DNA from: a bacterium
GTDB taxonomy: Bacteria > Bdellovibrionota_C > UBA2361 > OMII01
NCBI GenBank assembly: GCA_017853915.1
Contig: JAFMIS010000074.1
Location: 1-9,694, forward strand
Direction of reading: 5' to 3'
DNA: 9,694 bases
Of this stretch, positions 1 through 6,137 are shown in pieces. The stretch's first letter is position 1. The number at the start of each line of letters is the position of its first letter. The position numbers and the translations under genes were made by a program. The notes beneath the pieces are model-generated. The model was not told the DNA's origin. It saw only the letters and a list, made by a program, of their open reading frames with translations, and searched no databases.

Positions 1-480
1 CCCCGGGCGAGGGCCCGCATTGGCCTTCACCAGATCCTCGTACTCAGAGATTCCCGTCGGGAAACCCGCCGAATGAGATAGAAGGTGCGCCAAAGTCATC
101 GATGACTTCTGCCCCACACCCAGCGCTTGTAGAAATCGGGAGGCGCGATCATGTGCGCCTATTTTTCCCGCGGAGGCTAGCCTCATCAAAAGAGTCGCTG
201 TACAGATCGATTCCGTGAGCCCTCCGAGATCGAAAACGGTATCAACCGTCATTTCCCCATGAAGTTTCTCTGAATCCTCATCTCCGCGCGGGAGCTTTGA
301 GCCAAACGCCAGTGATACCAATGGTATGCCAGCCCTCGAAGCGAACAGGACTCCACCAGGAAGGGTTCCCTCCTCGAGGGCCATCTCCAGCAGGGTCGAA
401 ATTGTGTGTGACATGTGTGCGGATGTTACGTTCACGGTCTTTTCAGCTGTACTCACTGCGCTTAGGCCTGACACGGTCAT
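1..480 (-). CDS. Beta-lactamase-family (serine hydrolase) protein, N-terminal part, predicted catalytically inactive
   Basis: This reading frame is open from an ATG at 480 to the left edge, giving 160 residues with the C-terminus outside the window. The order of blocks matches the class C beta-lactamase/esterase family: a helix and 'EEGTLPGGVLFASRAG' (36-51), 'LAFG' (57-60), 'DTVFDLGGLTE' (80-90), 'RLASAGKIGAHDRASRFL' (100-117) and 'MTLAHLLSHSAGFPTG' (128-143). In active members the block after FDL reads [AG]SLTK, which holds the nucleophilic Ser and the general-base Lys. Here it is GLTE (G87, E90), so both are absent. An in-frame TAG lies 9 bases upstream of the ATG, which rules out an earlier start. 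AGGGA sits 4 bases before this ATG and 9 bases before an in-frame GTG at 474, so GTG could be the true start. No signal peptide is visible. The family assignment is strong, loss of catalysis is inferred, and the function is unknown. The Tyr motif of the active site would lie beyond the edge. Confidence 0.82.
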   Translation of the reverse strand, partial: MTVSGLSAVSTAEKTVNVTSAHMSHTISTLLEMALEEGTLPGGVLFASRAGIPLVSLAFGSKLPRGDEDSEKLHGEMTVDTVFDLGGLTESICTATLLMRLASAGKIGAHDRASRFLQALGVGQKSSMTLAHLLSHSAGFPTGISEYEDLVKANAGPRPG

Positions 481-855
481 AAGTCCCTATAGTCATGGGT
501 TGGAGGACCGAAACTATACCCTTTTTTAGGGGGTAAGGTCCACAAAACCCACCCAACCTGATGCCAGTCAGGGAAAACACCTTAAAACCCAACAAAAATA
601 CCTGCGCCCCTTGAAATGGGGCGGACCGATGCGCATAAACAGAACGCGCACCGGCTCGCATTGTCTATCCTACTAGTTAGGGTATGCTCTGCCAGCTTCT
701 CGCGGAAGCGATTCCGGCCCCACTCGGGGTCATGTCACCAGGCTCTTATCGGAGTCGGATACATGCGAGGGTGTTGACACAAAGAGTAAGTAAAGGCGTG
801 TGGGGGTAAACCGTTGCAAACATTGCCCCAACCTTTTCTACATTCGGAGGTAAAA
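481..855. other. Divergent intergenic region between the hydrolase-like gene and groES
   Basis: This 375-base stretch has no convincing gene. A TATAGT hexamer read on the minus strand (513-518) could be a -10 for the hydrolase-like gene, but no good -35 accompanies it. It touches an inverted repeat, TACCC/GGGTA (about 516-534). A hairpin with stem CGCCCC/GGGGCG and a 7-base loop lies at 605-623, with no T-run on either side that would make it a clear terminator. Possible leader hairpins for groES are GCTTC/GAAGC (695-709) and CCCC/GGGG (718-729). A perfect TTGACA (774-779) has no matching -10 at 16-18 bases. I found no CIRCE element (TTAGCACTC-N9-GAGTGCTAA), the usual HrcA operator for groE operons. 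Confidence 0.6.
661..688 (+). promoter_or_regulatory. Possible sigma-70-type promoter for groES-groEL with an inverted repeat in the spacer
   Basis: TTGTCT (661-666), a 16-base spacer and TATGCT (683-688) resemble -35 and -10 hexamers, each matching the consensus at four of six positions. An imperfect inverted repeat, TATCCTA-N5-TAGGGTA (666-684), with one mismatch between arms, fills the spacer, where a repressor would block polymerase. A start near 695 would give a leader of about 160 bases. The assignment is inference only; the perfect TTGACA at 774-779 is a competing -35 but lacks a -10. Confidence 0.3.
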
Positions 856-858
856 ATG
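846..858 (+). promoter_or_regulatory. Ribosome binding site that fixes the groES start
   Basis: GGAGG at 846-850 lies 5 bases before ATG 856. This selects the start that gives a 100-residue GroES. A TTG 42 bases upstream also opens the frame but has no such site and would add 14 residues unlike any GroES. Confidence 0.85.
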
Positions 859-1158
859 AGCAGCAAAAAGAACAAGATTCGGCCGTTGCAAGACCGCATC
901 ATCGTAGAGCGTCTCGCTCCAGAAGAGAAATCAAGTGGTGGAATCATCCTTCCTGATAACGCTCAAGAGCGTCCTCAGAGGGGCCGTGTAATCGCGGTCG
1001 GCAAGGGTAAGGTTCGCGAAGATGGAACCGTTACACCGGTTGATGTCAAAGAAGGCGATGAGATCCTCTTTGGCAAGTACAGCGGCACCGAGGTTAAGGT
1101 CGATGGCGCTGAGGTTTTGATCATGCGCGAGGATGACGTTCTCGGCGTGGTTCTTTAA
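856..1158 (+). CDS. groES: Co-chaperonin GroES (Hsp10)
   Basis: GroES forms a heptameric lid on the GroEL ring, enclosing unfolded protein in the cytoplasm and pacing the ATP cycle. The product is 100 residues, a normal length. After a short lysine-rich start (SSKKNK), the family core begins with 'IRPLQDRIIVER'. The mobile loop that docks on GroEL is 'SSGGIILPDNAQERPQ', with the hydrophobic IIL triplet intact. It is followed by 'RGRVIAVGKGK', 'VKEGDEILFGKYSGTEVKVDG' and the C-terminal 'LIMREDDVLGVVL'. The start is set by GGAGG upstream. groEL follows after 41 bases with no terminator between them, so the two are almost certainly co-transcribed. A heat-inducible promoter would be expected, but no CIRCE site is visible. 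Confidence 0.97.
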   Translation: MSSKKNKIRPLQDRIIVERLAPEEKSSGGIILPDNAQERPQRGRVIAVGKGKVREDGTVTPVDVKEGDEILFGKYSGTEVKVDGAEVLIMREDDVLGVVL

Positions 1159-1199
1159 TTCCGAGTTAAACACACTCTTTTTTAAGAAAGGATATAACA

Positions 1200-2843
1200 A
1201 TGGCTAAAATATTAGAGTTTGGCTTCGAGGCGCGCGAGGAGATCCTCAAAGGCGTTAAGAAGTTGGCTGATGCAGTTCGCGTTACAATGGGACCTAAAGG
1301 TCGCGTTGTAGTAATCAAGAAGAGCTTTGGCGCTCCAACCGTAACTAAGGACGGCGTAACGGTAGCGAAGGAGATCGAGCTCGATGGTTTCGAGGATATG
1401 GGCGCTCAGATGGTTAAGGAAGTTGCTTCCAAGACCTCGGATATCGCCGGAGACGGAACCACAACAGCGACAGTGCTTGCCGACGCGATTTACCGCGAGG
1501 GTTTGAAACTCGTTGCCGCTGGACACGATCCGATGTCGCTCAAGCGTGGTATCGACGCCGCGGTAAAGACCGCCGTTGATACGTTGAAAAGCATGAGCCG
1601 CTCCACCAAGGGTAAGGAGGAGATCGCTCAGGTTGGAACCATCTCGGCGAATGCTGACAGAGAGATCGGCGGAATCATCGCTGAGGCGATGGAAAAGGTG
1701 GGTAAGGAAGGCGTCATCACTGTTGAAGAGGCAAAGGGCCTTGAGACAACCCTCGAGGTTGTTGAGGGCATGCAGTTCGACCGTGGCTACCTTTCTCCAT
1801 ACTTCGTAACGAACGCTGAGAGAATGGAAGCTGAGCTCGACAACGCGCTCGTTTTGATTAACGAGAAGAAGATCTCAAGCATGAAGGATCTCCTTCCTGT
1901 TCTTGAGCAGGTCGCTAAGGCTGGCCGTCCACTCCTCATCATCGCTGAAGAGGTAGAGGGCGAGGCGCTCGCGACTCTCGTAGTAAACAAGATTCGCGGC
2001 ACATTGAATGTGTGCGCTGTGAAGGCTCCAGGCTTCGGCGATCGTCGTAAGGCGATGCTTGAAGACATCGCGGTCCTCACAGGCGGAAAGTGCATCACCG
2101 AGGATCTCGGCTTGAAGCTTGAGAACATCACGCTCCAGGATCTCGGTAAGGCCAAGCGCATTGTTGTTGACAAGGACAACACAACTGTCATCGACGGCAA
2201 GGGTGCTGACGCTGACATCAAGGCTCGCGTTGGACAGATTCGCGCTCAGATCGAGACGACAACCTCCGACTACGATCGTGAGAAGCTCCAAGAGCGTCTC
2301 GCCAAGCTCGTAGGCGGTGTAGCGGTTATCCATGTAGGTGCCGCTACTGAGGTGGAGATGAAAGAGAAGAAGGCTCGTGTAGAGGATGCCCTCCACGCGA
2401 CCCGCGCTGCCGTTGAGGAAGGTATCGTTCCTGGCGGTGGAGTTGCCCTCATTCGTACCATCGAGAAGCTTGACGCTTTGAAGCTGGATGACGAAGAGCA
2501 AACGTTCGGTGTTAAAATCGTTCGCCAAGCTCTTGAGGCTCCGCTTCGCCAGATCGCTACGAATGCAGGCGCTGAGCCAGCAGTCGTAATCGAGAAGGTT
2601 CGTAGCAACAAGGGTAACTTCGGTTACAACGCTGCGACTGACGAGTACGAAGATATGGTAAAGGCTGGGATCATCGATCCGACTAAGGTAGTGCGCACTG
2701 CTCTGCAGAACGCCGCTTCTGTAGCCGGCTTAATGCTCACCACTGAGGCCTTGATCGCCGATAAGCCAAAGGAGGAGTCAGCAGCTCCAGCCGGCGGCAT
2801 GGGCGGAATGGGCGGAATGGGTGGAATGGGCGGCATGATGTAA
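1200..2843 (+). CDS. groEL: Chaperonin GroEL (Hsp60)
   Basis: GroEL is a tetradecameric ATP-driven folding chamber that works with GroES in the cytosol. The product is 547 residues, about the length of the E. coli protein. Equatorial-domain nucleotide-binding blocks are present: 'TMGPKGR' (29-35), D51 in 'TKDGVTVAKE', and 'AGDGTTTATVLA' with D85 (equivalent to E. coli D87). The hydrolytic Asp is D396 in 'VEDALHATRAAVEEG' (equivalent to D398). The apical domain contains 'DRGYLSPYFVTN' and 'VKAPGFGDRRKAMLEDIAVLTGG'. The tail is five GGM units plus a final Met (532-547), encoded by a 9-base tandem repeat; such tails line the chamber floor. AAAGGA lies 7 bases before the ATG. All key residues are conserved, and I see no sign of a divergent paralogue beyond an unusual N-terminus (MAKILEFGFEAREEI). 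Confidence 0.98.
   Translation: MAKILEFGFEAREEILKGVKKLADAVRVTMGPKGRVVVIKKSFGAPTVTKDGVTVAKEIELDGFEDMGAQMVKEVASKTSDIAGDGTTTATVLADAIYREGLKLVAAGHDPMSLKRGIDAAVKTAVDTLKSMSRSTKGKEEIAQVGTISANADREIGGIIAEAMEKVGKEGVITVEEAKGLETTLEVVEGMQFDRGYLSPYFVTNAERMEAELDNALVLINEKKISSMKDLLPVLEQVAKAGRPLLIIAEEVEGEALATLVVNKIRGTLNVCAVKAPGFGDRRKAMLEDIAVLTGGKCITEDLGLKLENITLQDLGKAKRIVVDKDNTTVIDGKGADADIKARVGQIRAQIETTTSDYDREKLQERLAKLVGGVAVIHVGAATEVEMKEKKARVEDALHATRAAVEEGIVPGGGVALIRTIEKLDALKLDDEEQTFGVKIVRQALEAPLRQIATNAGAEPAVVIEKVRSNKGNFGYNAATDEYEDMVKAGIIDPTKVVRTALQNAASVAGLMLTTEALIADKPKEESAAPAGGMGGMGGMGGMGGMM
2793..2837 (+). repeat. 9-base tandem repeat encoding the GroEL GGM tail
   Basis: Five in-frame units of the form GGN-GGN-ATG encode GGM x5. 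The units differ only at the third positions of the glycine codons (C, A or T), so the repeat has been kept at the protein level. Repeat-number variation here would change the tail length without a frameshift. Confidence 0.9.
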
Positions 2844-2890
2844 TTTCGTCACTGACGAAATTTTCCTCCTAAGCCTCGGCCCAGGAGGAA
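2842..2890 (+). other. Two tandem hairpins in the groEL 3' untranslated region
   Basis: The first hairpin overlaps the groEL stop codon: AATTTCGTC (2842-2850), loop ACT, GACGAAATT (2854-2862), a perfect 9-bp stem. The second follows at once: TTCCTCCT (2863-2870) pairs with AGGAGGAA (2883-2890) across a 12-base loop. Neither has a following T-run, so they look like mRNA-stability or processing structures rather than terminators. Confidence 0.6.
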
Positions 2891-2905
2891 CGTTCAGAAA
2901 CCTTT

Positions 2906-2942
2906 AAAGCCCCGCTCCCCTCAAAGGGAGTGGGGCTTTTTT
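2906..2942 (+). terminator. Intrinsic terminator of the groES-groEL operon
   Basis: The stem is AAAGCCCC-G-CTCCC paired with GGGAG-T-GGGGCTTT, with one G-U pair and a CTCAAA loop (2920-2925). It runs into a T-tract (2937-2942). It sits 62 bases after the groEL stop. Read from the opposite strand it has only a short TTT after the stem, so it would terminate the convergent minus-strand gene poorly. Confidence 0.93.
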
Positions 2943-3059
2943 ATTATTAATCCAGCCCCCCCTACAACTCGCCCGGGCGCTACCAATCCACGATCTCTTC
3001 ACGGAGGCAGCCAGCGGGTATACCGAGACACCGAAGAAAGCACCTCGAGGCGCGAAACT
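2943..3059. other. Convergent intergenic gap with two palindromes
   Basis: This lies between the groEL terminator and the end of the LAGLIDADG-like gene. It holds a perfect 10-bp palindrome CGCCCGGGCG (2970-2979) and the 8-bp palindrome CCTCGAGG (3043-3050), which extends to 14 bases with one mismatched pair. No gene is supported here. Confidence 0.5.
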
Positions 3060-4046
3060 CTAAAAATGCTCCCCGCTACCCGCCAATCTACGCGCCTCTG
3101 CCGATGAGAGGCCCTCTTTTCGGAATAATCGTCCAATCGAATCGGGATCCGGCCACCCTGCCGTAGCCTCCTGTAAGCTGTAATACCGCCTCGCTGAACG
3201 AGGGACCTGCCCACGCTTTAACCAATCCCTCACAGAGTTAGCGGGTACACCGGTCAGAGCGGCCAGCTGCGAGTAGGAAAGAGTCGAATCCTCTGATGCC
3301 CTCATAACAGCCAGATAATCTTGCAGTGATGTCGCGTTGATTTTAAATTCCTTGGCGCACAGCATCTCCAAAACGCGCTCATCCCTGGCTAAAGACAATC
3401 CGATCGACGTCCTAAAAATCTCCCAGTCGTTGCGATCAAGAAACCTAAACTGCGCCATGTGATGATTGCTAAGGAGTGGATACATACCAAAACACGCGCT
3501 CACTCGCGCGACATCGACCAAGAGCTCGTATCCCAGAACCTTATTGAATCCTATTCCCGCTGACTCTCCAGACGAGACCCACCCAGCCTGATCAAATATT
3601 CCGCGAAGGAACATGCGGCGCTCCTCTTTGGTAATGAGGTGCTCCCATGGTACCCGGGTATTATTTGCCGTGACCTCATGAATGTGTCTCGCGAGACCAC
3701 GATCGAGCACTCGGGTCATCGCGCACGAGCTTTGGACCACCTGCACCGGAATAACATCTAATGGTTTTTCTCTATACACCTCTAAACAACGGGCGACGAG
3801 AGCAACGCGATCGCTTTCAACCCCACAGAACGTGAGACGATTTTGGTTCGGAGTTCCTACTTCAGTGTGCGCACACCAAGCTCCCAAGATGTATGCGAAT
3901 TCGCGATCCTCTACTCGCGCGTTCTTAATCTCCCTCTGACTTTGCACGGAGGGGCTGATCAGAAGGTTCAGGTTGCCCCCTGGAGAGCACTGCTTTACTC
4001 CTTGCGAGTTGTCACTTGTGGAAGCTGTAGGTGAGGCCTTAAGCAT
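3060..4046 (-). CDS. Degenerate LAGLIDADG-fold protein with C-terminal helix-turn-helix, probable DNA-binding regulator
   Basis: The product is 328 residues. Residues 1-45 are a low-complexity Ser/Gln-rich leader. 'REFAYILGAWCAHTEV' (48-63) aligns with the first motif of LAGLIDADG homing endonucleases (usually ..LLGxxxGDGxI), and 'RMFLRGIFDQAGWVSS' (144-159) aligns with the second (usually ..FLRGLFDADGxV). The acidic residue that binds metal in each motif is replaced: H60 and A155. Cleavage is therefore unlikely. Residues 256-291, 'LSYSQLAALTGVPANSVRDWL' region, look like a helix-turn-helix, and 'LSSAEARRLAG' near the end could be another helix pair. Known precedent: WhiA pairs an inactive LAGLIDADG domain with an HTH and acts as a transcription regulator. 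This protein is not recognisably WhiA. No intein splicing motifs are seen. The gene lies 217 bases past tadC on the same strand and has its own promoter-like sequence. The role is inferred; the target is unknown. Confidence 0.75.
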   Translation of the reverse strand: MLKASPTASTSDNSQGVKQCSPGGNLNLLISPSVQSQREIKNARVEDREFAYILGAWCAHTEVGTPNQNRLTFCGVESDRVALVARCLEVYREKPLDVIPVQVVQSSCAMTRVLDRGLARHIHEVTANNTRVPWEHLITKEERRMFLRGIFDQAGWVSSGESAGIGFNKVLGYELLVDVARVSACFGMYPLLSNHHMAQFRFLDRNDWEIFRTSIGLSLARDERVLEMLCAKEFKINATSLQDYLAVMRASEDSTLSYSQLAALTGVPANSVRDWLKRGQVPRSARRYYSLQEATAGWPDPDSIGRLFRKEGLSSAEARRLAGSGEHF

Positions 4047-4080
4047 GCTTCTAGTATAGCTGCCTCCTGATGTTACTCAA
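4044..4080 (-). promoter_or_regulatory. Candidate promoter giving a leaderless or near-leaderless transcript of the LAGLIDADG-like gene
   Basis: Read on the minus strand, TTGAGT (4075-4080), a 16-base spacer and TATACT (4053-4058) form a good -35/-10 pair. Only six bases separate the -10 from the ATG at 4046, so transcription would begin at or within a base or two of the start codon. An AGGAGG (4063-4068) lies 16 bases before the ATG, too far for normal use and inside the promoter spacer, so it would be absent from this transcript. The start codon sits inside the palindrome AAGCATGCTT (4041-4050). Confidence 0.5.
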
Positions 4081-4263
4081 CGCAGGGGCAACTCACGGCT
4101 GGAGCTCCACTTTTTTTTGGCTGCAAAGGCCGGCCTGGGGTATCAGGCTTGTCAGGGGTCAAAAAACAACTCCTCAGTGTAACTGGGTGGATATGCATGA
4201 TCCCGTTGCGCGCCCTCGCCAGTTTGCGCCACAACTCAAGAAGCTCGTTGCACAATGTAATCA
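4047..4263. other. Intergenic region between tadC and the LAGLIDADG-like gene
   Basis: The region holds the promoter described above, a T8 run on the plus strand (4111-4118), and two perfect 10-bp palindromes, TGGAGCTCCA (4100-4109) and AGGCCGGCCT (4127-4136). I see no clear minus-strand terminator for the Tad operon. A 63-codon frame (4073-4264) begins at a GTG that overlaps the tadC stop (TAGTG), but its product resembles nothing I know and I do not call it a gene. Confidence 0.5.
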
Positions 4264-5187
4264 CTAGCGAAACAATCCCCCCAACTGGGTACCCAACCCA
4301 ACCATGAGGATGCCCATAAATGAGGCAAATACCAACGCGACGGGGCCTGTGGCTTTCAGCTCCAGTTTTCGAATCTTCCCCTCCACTCGAGCCTCACGTT
4401 GAGCCGCCACCGCGTTAGCTAATTCCTGTAATTGTCGAATGATCTCTCCTCCATGTTTCGCCACTTGCGATAACGACATAAACACGTGCTTCAATTCAGT
4501 GTGACCAGAGAGGCGTCCCACCTCTATCAAGGCCTCCTCCATCGACACCCCTGATTTCATGTACAACTGGGCGTATCTCAATAACTCTGTCACTGGGTTG
4601 TGAGAGTCTCTCTCATCCGCCATAGCGACGATCCATTTCAAGCATGGCCCCACATCAAGGGAGCTACTCACACCAATCACCAGCTGCTCAATGACGAGGG
4701 GCAGATAGAACATGATCTCTTCAGCCCGGCGCTCTGAGACTCGCTGAATGTATGACCGAGGTGCATGGATCCCAACGGCTAAACCGAGCACTCCGCTAAC
4801 GATCATCAACCAGCCACCAGCGACCACACCGCACGCCAGCCCTAGCGCGCAACCCGCGAGGCCTCCTACTCTACGCCATGTAATGTAACGGGCTTGAGCC
4901 TCCTCGGAAAAAAAACCCGCGCGGAACAACTCATCCTTAAGCGTATCCCGACGACTCTGCGCGTTTACGCCCTGCCGTATTGCCTCGCTCATTCTACTTA
5001 CATCAACGCCACGACGAGTGGTTGGAGATGCCGTTTCACGTTCCCCTCGATGTAGTCGAGTGTTGCCACCAAGGCTCGTGAGCATTCGGGCTGTCTGGTA
5101 GCGAGAGGTCACTAATCCAATCAGAGTCCCTGTTGACGCGCAGCCAATCACGACTCCAGCGATGTTAAGCCACACTCCTGCATCCAT
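4264..5187 (-). CDS. tadC: Tad pilus inner-membrane platform protein TadC
   Basis: TadC pairs with TadB to form the inner-membrane platform through which the TadA ATPase drives Flp pilus assembly. The product is 307 residues, usual for the family. Predicted membrane segments lie at about 7-27, two close together at 107-143, and a C-terminal one at 282-305. The cytoplasmic type II secretion F-type helical domain runs from about 155 to 265, with 'FYLPLVIEQLVIGVSSSLDVG', 'YMKSGVSMEEALIEVGRLSG' and 'MSLSQVAKHGGEIIRQLQELA', the typical TadC pattern with an xxGG near the second helix pair. The start lies 2 bases after the tadB stop, with AAGGTG as a ribosome site inside the end of tadB, indicating translational coupling. 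It is the last Tad gene in the visible cluster. Confidence 0.9.
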   Translation of the reverse strand: MDAGVWLNIAGVVIGCASTGTLIGLVTSRYQTARMLTSLGGNTRLHRGERETASPTTRRGVDVSRMSEAIRQGVNAQSRRDTLKDELFRAGFFSEEAQARYITWRRVGGLAGCALGLACGVVAGGWLMIVSGVLGLAVGIHAPRSYIQRVSERRAEEIMFYLPLVIEQLVIGVSSSLDVGPCLKWIVAMADERDSHNPVTELLRYAQLYMKSGVSMEEALIEVGRLSGHTELKHVFMSLSQVAKHGGEIIRQLQELANAVAAQREARVEGKIRKLELKATGPVALVFASFMGILMVGLGTQLGGLFR

Positions 5188-5189
5188 CT

Positions 5190-6137
5190 CTACACCTTAA
5201 TACTCGTTACTCTACGGGCCCAAACAAAGCCAACTATGACGAGAGCAATACAGACCTGCCACACCTGCCATCCAACTTCGCTCTGCAGCCCATCAAGTAC
5301 CAATCTTGGGGCAACCATAGCCATATAACATTCGAGCAATACCAGAATTGAGATAATGACAACGAGCGAGCCTCGCTGCTGCGCCACTGCCGACACGGCC
5401 GAGCTTTTAAAATACTGACGTTTGCGGACCTGTCGGGAGAGTCGTTCAAGAGTATCTGAGAGATTACCTCCAATACGGTGACTAAGCAGAAGAGCTTGTA
5501 CAAACAGCTCTATCTCTGGATGTAAAATATCCTCTGCAAAGGCGCTTATGGACTCCTCTTCAAGAATTCCTACTTTAATTCTCTCAATGAGTAACAAAAC
5601 CTCCTGACGCACAAGCGATTCTGCTTCCAAACCACGCGCGGCGGTATCGAGAGCCTGCGTAGCAGTCATACCCGTTTTAAGGAGGCCTACCACAGACATC
5701 AGAAATTGAGGGTAGTCAGCATCGAACTTATTGCTTCGGCGCTCAACACAGAACCTAAGCCCACTCAGCATCAGACCCGGCCCGGCAAGGGCGCACATCA
5801 CATGAGTCACGCTGTTGGTATAAGGTGCAACGAAGCACAAAATCACACAACTAATCGCGATGCCAATCGAATGAAACACCCAGGGGGTGATAGACCATCT
5901 GGCATAGCGCAAAAGTTTTGTGACGGTTAGCCTACCAGTTCGTTTCTTTGTACTTGCGAGACCATGAGGTAGCTGTCCTGTCGAACCGTGCGTATACTGT
6001 GCCGATATCGGCTCGAGCCTCCTCGCGGCCGAGCTCAGTCCATCGGGCGTAGCTATGCGGAAGAGACCGAGCAATGAGAACAGACTGATTGCTCCAATAA
6101 TTCCGGACCCAACTGCTGCAAGCACATCACTGCTCAT
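5190..6137 (-). CDS. tadB: Tad pilus inner-membrane platform protein TadB
   Basis: TadB is the second F-type platform protein of the Tad system. The product is 315 residues. Hydrophobic segments lie at about 7-27, two at 87-127 and two near the C-terminus (256-277 and 292-308). The F domain covers about 140-250: 'DYPQFLMSVVGLLKTGMTATQALDTAARGL' region, 'KVGILEEESISAFAEDILHPEIELFV', and 'LLSHRIGGNLSDTLERLSRQVRKRQ', which carries the GGNL-xxxL-ExLSxxxRxR signature of TadB. The ATG shares one base with the tadA stop (TGATG), a classic coupled junction. The assignment of TadB versus TadC rests on gene order and this GGNL signature. Confidence in the family is high. Confidence 0.92.
   Translation of the reverse strand: MSSDVLAAVGSGIIGAISLFSLLGLFRIATPDGLSSAARRLEPISAQYTHGSTGQLPHGLASTKKRTGRLTVTKLLRYARWSITPWVFHSIGIAISCVILCFVAPYTNSVTHVMCALAGPGLMLSGLRFCVERRSNKFDADYPQFLMSVVGLLKTGMTATQALDTAARGLEAESLVRQEVLLLIERIKVGILEEESISAFAEDILHPEIELFVQALLLSHRIGGNLSDTLERLSRQVRKRQYFKSSAVSAVAQQRGSLVVIISILVLLECYMAMVAPRLVLDGLQSEVGWQVWQVCIALVIVGFVWARRVTSIKV

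Noticed and set aside
605..623. Hairpin CGCCCC/GGGGCG considered as a terminator
   Set aside because: Neither strand has a T-run directly after the stem, and no gene ends here.
443..661. 72-codon minus-strand frame upstream of the hydrolase-like gene
   Set aside because: It overlaps the start of the hydrolase-like gene in another frame, has no family resemblance, and lies in a region better read as regulatory.
814..855. 14-residue extension of GroES from a TTG
   Set aside because: GGAGG before ATG 856 and the family length support the shorter protein.
1875..2528. 217-codon open frame on the minus strand inside groEL
   Set aside because: It is antisense to a fully conserved groEL; the absence of stops follows from groEL codon choice, and the product has no family features.
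3060..4046. Intein or intron-borne homing endonuclease
   Set aside because: No splicing motifs or interrupted host gene surround it, and both catalytic acids are missing.
4100..4118. Palindrome plus T8 considered as a plus-strand terminator
   Set aside because: The palindrome leaves only about three paired bases around a loop, and no plus-strand gene leads into it.
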